Shown: positions 32,535 through 45,413, counted from the stretch's first letter. The stretch is DNA of 50,691 bases from Lojkania enalia (GCA_010094045.1 ML986804.1:20101-70791); one strand, 5' to 3'. Notes: a model not told the origin generated them from the sequence alone. Numbers and translations are program-made.

Positions 32535-33211
32535 GATCCAATAAGCTGTTTCTCTTCTTTCTAAAATTGTATTATACTAAAAGCATGGCATTGGGTGGTT
32601 GGCATTCATCGGCGTCGGAGGTTTCTGGCCCGATTATTTTACGATAAGCGCACTACTATTGGTTTGCGAAGGAATCGGGCATCTATCATTTCATATTCGC
32701 CGAAAGATTTTTGGACAACCCGGATAATAAGAGACTGCAGTGCTAGGCTGCCGCTGAATTTTAATCAAAAATTTGTTACTGAGAGCAGAGACATAACTAT
32801 TCGTCATACGTACTCCCATCTTCTATGAACATCCATGGATGCGAAATTTCAAACGAAGCGTGAGTCGGGTTTGTATAACAAAAACATGTAGGTAGAAACC
32901 TTTGCTAAAAAGTGACGAAATATTTTATTAAGGTGCAAGCAACAAGAGATATCTTATCAGCGCGGAAACAGGGCAGACAGCCGCTACAAGATGTGCTAAT
33001 TTTTGAGAATAGTTCTAGCAGGCTGGTCCTAAAAGAGCCACGTAATCACGTGATTAGCATACAGCGCTACGGCCAAATATTTCGCCGCGCCACTAAGCGA
33101 ACCACGCAGAAATTCAATCGCGGCGTCTGAATTCCAATACCAAGTGGCCGACCTCGACAATCCGACAACCACACCGTTTCAGCACCGAGCATCTCGACAG
33201 CGCCTGTCAAG
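32535..33211. promoter_or_regulatory. Upstream region of rps6
   Basis: This 677-bp interval must contain the calcipressin terminator and the rps6 promoter. A CACGTAATCACGTG word near 33040-33053 contains two CACGT cores 9 bp apart; this is a possible bHLH-type site but not a demonstrated one. Confidence 0.3.
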
Positions 33212-34049
33212 ATGAAGCTCAACATCTCCTACCCACAGAATGGCTCCCAGAAGCTGATCGAGGTCGACGACGAGCGCAAGCTACGCATCTTCATGGACCG
33301 CCGCATGGGCCAGGAGGTTCCTGGCGACAGCGTTGGCAAAGAATTCGAGGGCTACATCTTCAGAATTACTGGTGGAAATGACAAGCAGGGCTTTCCGATG
33401 AAGCAGGGCGTCATGCATCCGACCCGTGTCCGGCTTCTCTTGTCCCAAGGCCACTCCTGCTACCGACCCCGTCGTACCGGCGAGCGCAAGAGAAAGAGCG
33501 TCCGCGGCTGCATCGTCGGCATGGACCTGTCTGTCCTCGCTCTCAGCATCGTCAAGACCGGTGACAGCGAGATTCCCGGCTTAACAGACACCGTTCACCC
33601 CAAGCGATTGGGTCCCAAGAGGGCCACCAAGCTCCGCCGGTTCTTTGGTCTCAGCAAGGAAGATGATGTGAGTCTTCTCATAGCTTCTTCGCCAATCCTC
33701 TATTTAAAGGATTGAGTCTGATATACCTTTCTTCTAGGTTCGCAAGTTCGTCATCCGCCGTGAAGTCCAACCCAAGACCGAAGGCAAGAAGCCCTACACC
33801 AAGGCTCCCCGTATCCAGCGTCTGGTCACTCCCCAGCGCCTCCAGCACAAGCGCCACCGAATTGCGCTTAAGCGCCGCCGCGCCGAGGCCTCCAAGGATG
33901 CTGCCGTACGTTACATGAATACAATACAAAACACAGCTACTAACACATTACAGAACGAGTACGCTCAGATCCTACACAAGCGCATCAACGAAGCCAAGGC
34001 TGCCCACGATGAAGCCAGGAAGAGAAGGGCTTCTTCTTTGAGGCATTAG
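33212..34049 (+). CDS. rps6: 40S ribosomal protein S6 (eS6)
   Basis: Exons 33212-33667, 33738-33905 and 33954-34049 give 239 residues, a usual eS6 length. Introns have GTGAGT and GTACGT donors, and the second has a perfect CTAAC branch site. The start [20 protein letters not shown] and the segments [20 protein letters not shown] and [15 protein letters not shown] are diagnostic. The C-terminus ends KRRASSLRH, so the RRxSS site phosphorylated by TOR-pathway kinases (Ypk3 in yeast) is kept. eS6 is part of the small ribosomal subunit. Confidence 0.97.
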
Positions 34050-35465
34050 GGGACGGTGGGTAGTAAGGTACGAAGCATTGATGATGGTAGAAGTATCCCT
34101 TTCGGCGTCGGCTCCAAAAAGCAGGTATAGTCAGCGGCTCAAGACAATGAAAATTCTGGGGTTTCTCTAGTCATGATCTATCATAGCAAAGACTGCTCGG
34201 CGCTGCAGTTGGTTTCGAACAAAGAGAATTGCATCTGCATCATACCCTCTACATTCTAAGTAGTCGTTGGTGATACCTGCAACGCGTGAAAGTTGAATGC
34301 ATAGTTGATGGTCTTTTGAATGAACGTTGATGCAGTGTTTTGTTTAGGACCATGTGCTCGATACCGGTCCATCTTCACTTTCAATTCCTCTAGTTCTACC
34401 CAAAACACCACACCCAAAGCCATCCCAATCCCGGGTAGCCAGTCCAGCTTTCATCGTCCTAACGTCTAGATGTGTAGAGTACAGCAGCCGAGAACGGTCT
34501 GGACGATGTAAGCAAGTTTCCCACTTGCATAAACAAGTACGCAGCGTGAAGCGAACCGGAATTCCAGCCACAAAACACAATTAATCCTACATTCAGAAGC
34601 CGAAGATGTAAGTACTCGCCACGAACTCTATATACATGTTCAAATCATCGAGCACTAGGAGGGGTTATAGAGCGAGAGAGGAATACAAGATATACCCAAT
34701 CCGCACATCTTCAGGTCGAAAGGAGGTACGAAGCTTATGCATCCGGCTGGTTTTTGACAATAAAGCTGGAGTAGAGCTGTCCGTCGTTGTCCGGTCCCAT
34801 CAGCGAAGAAAAGAAGAAGATAGGGGAACTCTACACAATCATTCGGTAGGTACGTACAAGGCCAGAATCCGATCCAGCCTAGGGATCTAGTTCTCAGGTA
34901 GTGCTCTATTATATTCGGAGCTTGAATTGAAGGATATAAGGTAGGACAAAGTAGAATGTATATGCATAGATAATGTCAAAGTACTACAAACCGGAAATAC
35001 ATAATTGTACAATTCACCATAGCCAAAAAGTAAAATACTATATACAACATAGAATCTGTGAGATGTGAAGTACAAGGTGGAATGGCGGATATTGAGAGAA
35101 TGTTGGCGTCCGCCTTAGGATAGGATAATGAATGCAAAGCCCACCGATACAGTCCATAAACATCGGGGGATAAAAGAATTTTATTTCTATCCCGACCGTG
35201 TTCATGTCCTCTCATCTATTCTCTCTTTTCACCAACTGCAGGAGGACATTGCCAGCTCATGAATCGATTTACATTCTGGTATCATTTTTACAGCACGATG
35301 CCAAGATACCATTCTTCCTACACTACAGAATGCAAATGCAAATTACTACATAAGACCCATTAGTCCACCACTCTTCAAAGCGAAGCCGCAGAATCCCAGT
35401 GCCCATTACTTCCAACGCCAAAACTAGTGCATATACGGAGAGGAAGGTGATACAATCCCAACATC
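34050..35465. other. Convergent intergenic region, no gene seen
   Basis: These 1.4 kb lie between the 3' ends of rps6 and the PRPP synthetase gene. I saw no supported ORF, tRNA or repeat. The length is more than two 3' untranslated regions should need. Confidence 0.45.
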
Positions 35466-36803
35466 TCAATCCACCGGCGCATGCTTGAATAGGAAAGACA
35501 CGCTCTCGCCATTGTGCGTCCGACGACACGCTTCAGCGAGCTGTGCACTCGTCAATTCATTTCATCAAGCACTTCATGTAGTGTATTCAACATACCGTAG
35601 GGCTGATATCAATTGTCTCGATACGATCGCAAAGCTCCTTCTTCCACTCATGCGGCACTGTATTCGTGACGACAATCTTCTTAAGCTTGCTCCCATTCAG
35701 CGCCTCGATGGCGTTTCCGCTGAGGATGCCGTGCGTGACAATGGCGATGGCGTCCTTGGCGCCGTGCTGGATAACCACATCGGCGGCTTTGACGAGCGTA
35801 CCGCACGTGTCTGCCATGTCGTCGACGATAATGGCAGTCCGGCCGCTGACATCACCTACTAGCACCATTTTGGAGACTTCGTTGGGGCGCGCACGCTCTT
35901 TGTGGATGAGGGCGAAGCCCAAGTCTAGGCCGTCTGCAATGGATGTTGCTCTGTACGTGGTTAGTCTGGAGTCTTCAAGAATATGTATGCTTTTGTAACA
36001 CGGAATTCTTTCAATGGCTGAGGAGCTAGGGGGAATATCTGGCATGTATACCATGACAAGTAGCACAAGACTTCTTTACCGCGTTTACACTTTTTGAATT
36101 GAATGATCCTGAGAAGACAAATCTTACCTCTTCGCCCCACCCGCATCCGGGCTAACAATCACACAATCCTTGATATTCAGATTTTCCCGTATCCACCTCA
36201 ACGTGCTCGGTTCCGCATAAAGATTATCCACCGGCACATTGAAGAAGCCCTGGATCTGGCTTGCATGCAAATCCATTGTGATGACATGGTTGCAGCCGGC
36301 CGTCTGCAGCATGTTGGCCATGAGTTTCGCCGTGATGGGCGCTCTCGACTTGTCCTTCTTGTCCTGGCGGGCGTAGGGGAAGTTGGGTATTACGGCGGTG
36401 ATGCGCCGGGCAGAGGCGGTCTTGCAGGCGTTGATCATTATGAGGAGTTCCATGAGGGCATCGTTGATGTCGCCTGGGGGGGTAGATTGTAGGATGAAAA
36501 CTTTGGGTTGTTAGTTTGGGAGTTTGCTATGGGTAGTGAGGATTCTAAATACCATCTTCATCGCGGACGGATTCACCGATTGTGACGGATGTTTCTTGGT
36601 TGGAGTATTGCAAGACCAGGATCTTTGTCAATTCGATTCCGAGTCTGATAGCGGATCAGCGAATCTGTCTTAAGCGGTAATATCCTGATAACGGCCGCCA
36701 CCAGGCCCGCGGGGATATCCCAAATGGCGTACCTATCAGCCACCAGCTTCGCCAGCTGCGGGTGGCTGTTGCCGGTAAGCAGTTTTATGCTGTTGGTGGC
36801 CAT
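35466..36803 (-). CDS. Ribose-phosphate pyrophosphokinase (PRPP synthetase)
   Basis: Five minus-strand exons (36803-36733, 36644-36553, 36500-36128, 35950-35596 and 35540-35466) give 321 residues. Introns are 88, 52, 177 and 55 bases; donors are GTACGC, GTATTT, GTAAGA and GTATGT. The enzyme makes PRPP from ribose 5-phosphate and ATP for nucleotide, histidine and tryptophan synthesis. The start [20 protein letters not shown], the metal-site motif [11 protein letters not shown] at residue 131 and the PRPP-binding loop [10 protein letters not shown] at residues 221-230 are intact. There is no long non-homologous insert, so it belongs to the short class (yeast Prs2/3/4-like); I cannot say which paralogue. 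The last exon encodes only 24 residues, ending FLFKHAPVD. Confidence 0.94.
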
Positions 36804-38241
36804 GCTGTGCGGGTCGCGACATCGTGAAGACTGGAAGCAAGAAACTCCAAGGGCCAGGAAAAAAACGAGGGACTAACGCAACAGGCTAGAGTCACCTCAT
36901 GGCCCCGCCTCAGCTGTCTTCGCCGCGTGCCAAGCCGTCGGGCAAAGCCACACCTACGCGAGGCGCTGCTCCACATTTTTCGTGAAACACCGCCGTCGCC
37001 TTGGAGGAGTTCTACTCCGTACTATCTACTTGCAACATCGATAGCGCCGTGGATGGAGCTGGTATCGCGAGTTATCGCCGGCTTAGTGAGCAATCCACCA
37101 TTGGCGCCGAAATTGTAGAACCTTCATTCTCCTTCTCCAGTAAATTACTTCAATAAATCTGATAGGAAGGACAATCTAGATGCGAAACAGCATCCCGTCC
37201 ATCTACCGCGCGCCTCATGCTTCGCGCGGACTCGCCGACCCGTCTTCTCTGACATTCTTGCGTGGCGAGGCGGATGCCAGCAAGCCAACACTCTAGACTC
37301 CACTCGCTGGCTAGCAGTGTGAAACAGGTCGAAACCCGTCCCCTCTGCTCTGCTCAGCTCCCCCGTCAGTTACCCAGCCAGGGTCACAGAAAAAATATTT
37401 CTCCTTTGTTATTTCTGTTCGCGTTATGAGGGTTTCCGGTGTCTTACTCGGATGTTTTAATAATAGGCCTTGTTTCCAGGGCTTACTGGAGGGGTATAGT
37501 ATCAAACTCAGGTCCTTGGCAAAGGACCGAGCGGTGACTGGGCTTGTACTCCATACTGTCTGTGACATCCCCTGCGAAGCTAGCATCGTGAGATTTCCGC
37601 CCATTGAATGGGATGCGATAACCAGGAGGATCCTTGAGCACCCGTTGATAACCAAACCATCAATCGTTTTCATGGCTTCAACGCTGGCTCAAGTGATAAG
37701 CAAGCGAATAGCCCGGCTCACATGTCTTCATTTTTCTGAGTGGAGAAGTTACTTGACAGGGAAAAAGTTCGTTTCTAATTTGACGACCCCTGCGCAGATG
37801 CCGGATCTCCATACATGATACATGCGCTATGATGCACGTTCCTTCGCTCATCTGAATCAAAAAGAAAATATGAAACACCATCCAAGCCGTTCAACGCCTT
37901 TTCGCCATGAATGTGAATAAAAATGCTGACGGGCTTCAGCGATGCTGCGCGGGTATCAGGTTGCAAGTAATACAAGCAAAATGCAATTGAAGCCGTAACA
38001 ATACGTTTTCCGCCACTAAAAGAATGCGGTCTCCTAGGGACATGTGAATAATGTGAAGAGAAGGGAGAAGAAGAAAAAGTTAAAGTGGCCGTAACATAGT
38101 ACAAATGAAAAGAATATGTACGTGCATTTTGCGTTTATCGAGGCTACATTGGTGATTAATAGTTACACCACATAGGGTGCGATCCTTGTCTTGGAGTGGT
38201 GTCGGGTTCGGTAGAAGTCGTTTCATGGTTCGCGTTTCGCA
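36804..38241. other. Intergenic region with one interrupted short frame
   Basis: No intact gene is supported. A plus-strand frame starts at ATG 36899 (MAPPQLSSPRAKPSGKATP) and is stopped by TGA at 36983-36985. It then stays open in the same frame to TAA 37154-37156. With the stop read as CGA it would be an 85-residue protein, 95 bp from and divergent to the PRPP synthetase start. It may be chance, or a small gene broken by one C-to-T change. The rest shows nothing I recognise. Confidence 0.3.
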
Positions 38242-40055
38242 TCAACAAGCTTGCTCGCACATTTTTCCAATGGCTTGCTCAATGTCTGAAAAGAGGTTCA
38301 GAACATGGCCATCGGCATAGATTTTGATAGACTCGACGTCCTTGCGTTCAATTCGGGCTGGGCTCTCAGCCTTAACAGGACTCCTTGGGGGAGTGCTCTC
38401 CGCCATGTTGCTCTGAGGCGCAGTGGGCTGGAGCACCAGAGCTGCAGCGACATGCTCCAGTAACTTTTGGCGGAGTCTCAGTCGTCGATTCTCAGCCTGT
38501 TCGAGCTTGAGGATGAATTCGTCGATCGAGACGTCTAGCTCAGCAAGCGCTTCTTCCTGCTTGAGCAAGGATTCGCGCGAGAAGATAACAGTCTCCCCTC
38601 GCTTAAGATAGGAAATCATGCGGCCATGGAGCTTTTGGCGGCCGGCGCGTAAAGATTTATAGGTCTTACGGAGATAGTCACAACGTTCGTCAAGTGCCCT
38701 GAGCTCCTGGGGACAATGTCAGTAACAGCTTGATATGGTTTCAATGGTGGACCTACTCTGGACATTGAAGCGACGTCTCGCTTATTCAGGACCTCGAACT
38801 TCTGTGCCTGATCGGACGCCTGCTTATGGAGCAACTCCTTGTCGGATTTATTCATCTGAGCTGAGGCTTCTCGGACCTTTAGGCCCTGAGGCAGTCTCCA
38901 ACTATCCTGGACGGAAGTATCAGGGTTGTTTGCCTCAGAGCAAGTTCGGCTCCTTTGTCTTTTGCTGGACCTCCTCACGGGCCTGCCACGGTCAATGATA
39001 GATGTGTCTGACATGTTCCGGTTGTGCGAGCTTGGGGCTAGTGGATCCCGCTTCTCAACCTTGGGGGACCGGCGGTCGATTGCACTTGATGGTGATGTTG
39101 CACTGAATGGATTTGAAATGGCCGACAAAGGTGTTGGCAAGGGAGCAGCAACTCCTGGGGACCGCCTGATCTCAATGGCGCTAAGGGGTGTTGATCCGCC
39201 AGAAGCAAGTGAGGCTGGGGTTCTTAGTTGGGTTGCGCTCGACTTTGAGCTAAGCTTGTGAGGAACGGGCGAGCCCTTGCGTTCGAGCAATGGGGATTTG
39301 GGCGGAACTTCTGGGGGCAAGTCTGAAGCGTCCATGACAGTGGTAGTGTCGACCTTCAACGCTGGCTTCACGCCGGGGCTGAGAATAGGAGAAAGCGGCT
39401 TTCCAGATACTGAGGCCTCCAGTTTGCTGATATTAGAGACTTCAGGCGAGTTGGTGGTAGATGCTTGCTGGGGAGGGAGATAAACATGGGAAGGACCCGT
39501 CACACAGGACATCAAGGCATCGCCAAACGGGCCTGCCCGCCAGTTTGTGCCGGGGGCGCTGCTAGATCTCTCATGGCCAAATGCCTCCGTTGAAGCTTGG
39601 CGGAGAGGTGGTCGTCCTGGAATTGTTGCTATACCCCGTTAGCAGGGTTAAGACCTGACAATATCATGGTACTCACGGGAATCAATGGCCATTTCTTGGA
39701 CGGTGGTCATGGTGCTTCCAAGCTCAGGAACACTGACCTTGCGCCGCCTCGACAGCGAGCCACTGCGCTGCCAAAAAGGCACACCTTCTGGGAAGACAGC
39801 AGTGTCACTCAGCGAAGTGGGGGAACGACCCATGGACAAGGCACTCGAACGGTCCTCGGTCAAGCTGGGTAGTGTCCGTCCCACAGGGCTCTTGGACGAT
39901 TGAGCTGGCCAGAGCTGATATTTGGATGGGACGGATTGCAATTGCAAGTTGAGCTGTGAAGAAATCTTGTCCAAGGGCCGAATTGGGTCCCTCGAGTCCT
40001 TTTCTGCCTGAAGATTTCTCAGCGACTTGGACCGGCGGGGTAAGTGGTAGTTCAT
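38242..40055 (-). CDS. Uds1-domain (up-regulated during septation) protein
   Basis: Minus-strand exons are 40055-39677, 39628-38757 and 38706-38242, giving 571 residues; donors are GTGAGT and GTAGGT. The C-terminal region from residue 418 (ELRALDERCDYLRKTYKSL, then GRMISYLKRGE, SRESLLKQEEALAELD and ENRRLRLRQKLLEHVAAAL) is the helical Uds1 domain known from fungal septation-induced proteins. The first 400 residues are serine and proline-rich, basic and probably disordered, with many SP sites, suggesting phosphorylation by cell-cycle kinases. I chose ATG 40055 (MNYHLPRRSKSLRN) because a TATA-like TTATATAA lies about 70 bp upstream; ATG 40094 in the same frame is an alternative. The biochemical role is unknown; a link to septum formation or polarity is inference from the family. 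Confidence 0.78.
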
Positions 40056-40125
40056 TTGGGTGAGGGGGTTGGGGTGTTCGTTCCAAGCACACACTTACGT
40101 TTGGTTTGGAGGAGGCGTCTTGGGT

Positions 40126-40133
40126 TATATAAA
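40126..40133 (-). promoter_or_regulatory. TATA-like element upstream of the Uds1 gene
   Basis: The sequence TTATATAA lies about 71 bp upstream of ATG 40055. A consensus GTAAGT splice donor (minus strand, near 40098) lies between it and the ATG, so the leader might be spliced. This is positional inference only. Confidence 0.3.
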
Positions 40134-43100
40134 CGTTTGCATCCGGGCGGATGCAATTGGCAATGTGTGTCATAGCCAGTGTTTGAAGCGGCCGTGGCTC
40201 ACTGTTCTGACTACAAGGTTGATGAGACTCGGGAAGCGGGCATATCAAACATGAAGGCGTACCCTGCAGTGCAGTAGTGTTTGGGCAAAAAGGATGTGCG
40301 TCGCTTTAAGTGTGGCTCCTTCAAACTGCTATTGCTACATGGAAAAGCGAGGGAGCCCCCTGCGAGAGGAGGTACCAATAGCAGGTTTGTAGTCTAGGCT
40401 TTCGGGGGGCGCACCCAAAGATTGACAGACGGCCTCGGAGTGAAACACGGGCCTGACCTCCCATGTCTGGCGATTCGTGGGGAACCTGCATGGCAAACAG
40501 GGGGGCTCGAGGTGCCGTTCTGCGCGGGCTTGCAGCGAAGCCCTGTCTATAATAGGGCGAGTTATCGATATGCTTATTACTGGCGAGTCAACGGCCTCTG
40601 ATCTATTCTGGAGCCATGCAGGAGAGGGGCCGCACAGCGCGGGCCCAGCAGCACCGGCAGTCTGCAGCTCAATAGGCTGCAGCTCAAAGCTCGCTTCTCC
40701 CAAAAGCGCGCGTTCGCAGCGCTGGTCTCTAGGGTGCTAGAGTTGCTGCTGGCGCACATGACGCCCGGCTGCAGCGAGCGGAGAGCAAATCGAGCGGTGC
40801 CCAGCGGCGAACGGACAGCAGGCTTGGTGCTGGAATTGAATCGAAGCCATGGCCGGACGACCTCTGCATGGGGTATCAGCACCGCACGGATAACGGCGTC
40901 CGTTGTCTAGTCCAATGGGCATATTATTAAAACTTAGGTAACGACCGCTGATGAGATAGCAGCGGGCCGTTGTGGTTTCGCAGCCTCCAGGGCGAGAGCT
41001 TGCGCTTCGTCCCAGGCTCGTTTCTCGAGGCAGAGTCGCCGCCGTCCGTGCTTGATGACGCTGGGACGCTGGGACGCTGGGACGCTGGGACGCTGGGACT
41101 CTGGGACTCTGGGACTCTGGGACTCTGGGACTCTGGGAGAGGGCCAGAGGGTTCCTGTACTGGGCCTGCTGGACCACTGCTAGGCCCGTCCGTAGGTCCC
41201 GAGCGGCGACCTCTGTTGCCCGCAGCGTTTCCAATGCCCAGGTGGGGGAGCACACGGCGCACAGCAGGATGCGGATGCGGCCAGTGCCAGAGCCAGGAGC
41301 GCTGGCTGCGGATAGGAGAGGGGCGGCGGCGCTGGGAGAGGAGGCCCCAGAGAGGGGAGGAGACATGTGGGCGAAGGGGCGGGTGTTCACTGTTGGCTGC
41401 GGCTAGCTGCCGCCTTCCCCCGGACATGCCACGCGAGGAGGCGGTGTGGCCAATCACAGCCGGTGCCGGATCCTGCCACGATGCCGCGATAGGCTATCCG
41501 ACGCAGAAGCAGAAGTTTCTAGAGACCAAGTCCACATGTACCAAGTTCGCCGCTTCCAGCCTCCACGCCGCCGTTAAGCGTGCATCTGTGCGAGAAACCG
41601 GCAGCGACCCTTCTCCTGAGCCGCATTCCTACGGCTGCCTCGTCGTCGACTGTGTGCGCTGCAAAAGAACAGCATCCCCTCTAGGTCGGCCAGAATAGAG
41701 CTCCTACAATCCCCCCAAGTCCCTGGCTCTCTGCGGTGAACGGCAAAACTGAGCACACAGCGGACCCTGCTGGCCCGCCCTGGTGCGTGGTTTCTTTGGG
41801 ATTAGGGTCCCGACTTAGTCGTGTCGCCTACGAGAAACGATCCCCTTCCCTCCCGGCCCCTCACCGTCTTTCCCTTTGCTCTCCTCGCGCGAATCCCCAA
41901 GATGGTAGTTTAATTGCGCTTCAAGCGAGTACGACTACATCCCCCATAGAGCCTTAATAGCAGCCGCTATAGAGATGGTTGCTGACCGCAAGAAGGGCAG
42001 ATGGCCTATATCAGCAGTCAACTCTACGATTCGGAATAGCCTCCCGTATAGCGGCCCATCACCAGCGAGCCCGTCACAATCTCAAACTCCATCACCGGCG
42101 TGCCCGCTCATTTGCAAACCCTAAAAGGGCAGCAAAGTCAATCACTTCCGTCTCCCGATGTCGCTCGTGGCCACGAGCAGCAAAACACGTGCCAAGCTTC
42201 CTCCCAGCCCGCCATCAACGTCCATTTCCTAATCTCGGCTCGCGAGCTTCCCTTCTATCCTCATGCGCACACACCATGCCCTTTTCTCTCTGCTCCACTG
42301 TGAATGGTAGCTCGAACCTGCGTCTTGCAGACGATCAAGGGCACACACAATGCATCTTCAAACCCACTTTCACGCATTCAATCTACAGCCACCCTCTTCT
42401 GCAGCTGCGATCCGCACCGAGCATCTGCGTTCTGCAAGACTCTCTAGATCAGCTCGGTCCCCTCCCCCCGCCTCATAATCCCTACTACTTTCAGTATTTC
42501 GCATCCTGCTGATATCTTGTGTAAACCCGAATATGGGCTACAGGGCTACATAGCTACATGGCGAAAGCCTATTGTTCCGAACTTCCGAACCCAGACCATT
42601 TTGGCCAATTTGCAGAATTGTTCGGTGCCGCACAAAACGACCTGTCCCTGGCACAACCCGAACCGGTGGCTTCCTGCGGCTGCCCCAGACGAACCAAACG
42701 GGTACAGTGCAAAAGCAAATCCAAACGGTACGGCTGCAGGTGACAACCGTGAGGCTGTTTCGAGAGCCCTTTTGAGCATCGCCTACCAATCTTCGTCATT
42801 TTCGTCCTCGAAGCGAAGAGCCCAGCCTCTTCCTCGTTATTCTCGTTTCCCCTGCCGTAGTTCCCATTTTTTCGATGCAAGTCATGCCTCCACGGCACGC
42901 CAAGCCTATTGTGATGACAAGCTTTCAACGAGCATTAGAATACTAAACCTGACGCACGGACATGGCCACTGATTCGCACAGCGGCCAAAAACATACGATA
43001 TCCTCTCAATTCAGTCAATTGATGCATAGATATCCCACTTTTTTTTGTTGTCGGGCCTTCTTGCACACTCCCCAGCTCACTGGCTTTCCCAGAGGAGCCT

Positions 43101-45413
43101 CGGTGTCTTATCACAAAAAGCAATCGTCAATCCATATCGAGCCTACTGCATACATCTATCACATCTCGCATGTGGACCCGTTGCTAGGGGATTTTATCTG
43201 AGCTCTTTTTTTTCTCATAAAGTTGCTTCCGTAGATTGGTAATGATGTACCTCATCTACGGACCCGGTGGGCTGGGAAAAGAGTCGTGACGAGCTAGTCC
43301 AAGTCGCAGCATGAAACAAGTGGCCACTCATTCACTCTCGCCCCAGCCTCCTCTTAAGCTAGTCGATTCATTACGTTGGTTTTTGATGCTCTATCTCTCC
43401 TTGAGTCAGGCTCGACGACCAAATGTATAATTATCGTCATGCCGTCTCCATGATCCTCAGGAGAATTTCCTGCCGAGATATCCCGCACCCGGACGTACTG
43501 CCTTTGGTGCTCGAGGATCGCTGCTCATTCAGAGAGAGGTCAAGCTACTGCTGTACCCCAGTTCCGTCCGCTCGCCTCGCTTCAGGCCGGGGATTCCGTG
43601 TCCCGCTCCTTGGGCACATGTCTCAGCAGGATATCACAGGCCGTTCATTTCCTCGCCTTGCAAATGTAATATGAAAATATGTCTGGGCATGACTGAAAGC
43701 AATTCACACCGCAATGTTATTTCCTTGCATTTGTAGCACACTCTTAACTCTGCTGGTCGAGTAGATACTAAATGACGAGTTTCGAGGGTCGGTGTCTAGG
43801 ATGATTAATTTCCGTTTCCTGTTTGTTCCTCGTCAGACCCCTCAACACCTTAGCCGGACCCTGGATTGAAACTCCAAACGAATCTTTAGTCAGACTCGAA
43901 GCAACAGCCCTAATCCCCCAATCCTGCAATTCTTTTAGGTGCCAAATGTCATGAAAGAAAGCCGTGAAGTAATTCGCGTCAATGTCTGCGCGAAATACCG
44001 CTTCATCCAGAAATAGTATAGAGTTGGCGCGTCGCAGGTCTTACATTCCTTCGACCTTCAGATGCATCAGAGGCTTCCTTCGAACTCCCTATTCTTATCT
44101 GCAGCCCGCTAACTTAAAATTTCAGACTTCACTTGCCTCTCAACCAATACGAGGAATTCTGACAACTTGCAGTTCAGTACATACACACTCCCAGGATCAG
44201 ACCGCCTTGGAGTGTATACTTAGTATCCGACTAGTACATGTCCTACTCTTTCTAGTCCAATGTATGCAACAGTCGGCCGTTTTCTACCGACGTTCAACGC
44301 CCATCCATGACCCAACTGCATCGTCATATACATCGCATCGGAGCCACGAGTCTCCGAAATACTAATATCGCATTTAGCATCTCATTCGCTAGTATTATCA
44401 CAACACGGCTTCACCAAGCGCATCCACCGCAAGGGAGCTGCATCTTTTTTTTTTTTCCAGCAAATATTCAGTCAGGCCGCTCTAACCACCTTCCGATCCC
44501 ACGTTTCCATCCTGCATATCCTACACCGGACTTTATTCTTCCCTCGTCTCGTCTCGTTTCGACTCCGTCGGAGGTTGAATGAGCCTGTATCCCAATCCTA
44601 AGGCCCTTTTCCGATTCGCCCCCAACCACCACCAAACACTACCACAGCATCTCTCGCCTACATAATAACATGCCATCTTAAGCCCTTAGTCGGCCGGTAT
44701 ATGGCCGGCAGGCATTCCCCAGTCTCGGCACGCATTCAGCTCTCTATCGATAAGCATAAGCTAAATTCAAGCTCTCCGAATAAGAGCCTCGCGGCTAATA
44801 TACCTCGTTTCTCCACGTTTAGGTCGACGGAAAGACTTAGATGTGTCTGATGCTGAGACTGGTGAGCGAGATCGTCACATGGTATATGCTCAAACCCCGA
44901 ATTTGTTCCAGGTCGGCGAAGATATGATCAGCCTAACACGGACCTCGTCGCGCCGGAGAATTTTATTAGCGGTAGTTGAGCGACCAACAACAGACCAACA
45001 ACGAATAACATATTGACGTGCGCTGCGTGCCGGGGGGGTTAAAATGGCTGCATGGCACTTTTGCTTTCCGCCGAACGGGGTTTTGGAGACGAGGACAGGC
45101 TGTACTGGATTTCCCCGCAATGATATGTACAATGGATAGCTTGTTAGTATGTACATACGTGGAGGGCCATGTATGTATACTAACCGGGATTATGGCCAGC
45201 GCAACACAATGCATTTGAAAATTTCTCCCGATAGGAAATGCGGGGGCGGTACACATGGTACATTTACATTGCACTCGAATATTTTTGTACCTGGGATGTA
45301 CATGTATATAGAAACAGTTAACCGTGGATACATATATGATACAATAATTCGCTTCATCAGCCGACCAACAGCCTTTGAGTTTTCCTTTCCATCTCGTAAA
45401 AGCTAGACATGGC
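40134..45413. other. 5.3-kb gene-free interval
   Basis: No reading frame here is recognisable on either strand. Part of 40600-41500 is GC-rich with an octamer minisatellite. From about 41700 to 44600 the plus strand is pyrimidine-rich with short T-runs (for example near 44447-44458), which looks like untranslated leader or regulatory DNA rather than coding sequence. Open frames of up to 242 codons are present, but they are arginine, serine and proline-rich and shaped by base composition. No downstream plus-strand gene exists to own a leader, since the next gene is convergent. The interval could hold distal regulatory DNA of the Uds1 gene or a long non-coding RNA. Confidence 0.5.
41057..41136. 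repeat. Octamer minisatellite, ten units in two blocks
   Basis: Five perfect copies of gacgctgg (41057-41096) are followed at once by five perfect copies of gactctgg (41097-41136). The unit length is eight, so the array shifts frame and is not a coding repeat. The two variants differ at one position and are fully segregated, consistent with two successive rounds of slippage expansion. Confidence 0.9.

Noticed and set aside
37311..37818. Open frames of 120-130 codons on both strands
   Set aside because: They overlap each other, have no recognisable domain and show no consistent gene structure.
40970..41698. A 242-codon plus-strand open frame with Gly-Thr-Leu / Trp-Asp-Ser repeats
   Set aside because: The repeats come from the 8-bp minisatellite read in one frame. 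The opposite strand is also open, and nothing resembles a protein domain.
41979..42972. Two adjacent open frames of 177 and 151 codons
   Set aside because: They are Arg, Ser and Pro-rich with no domain, in pyrimidine-rich DNA, and other frames there are open too. They look like leader or intergenic sequence.
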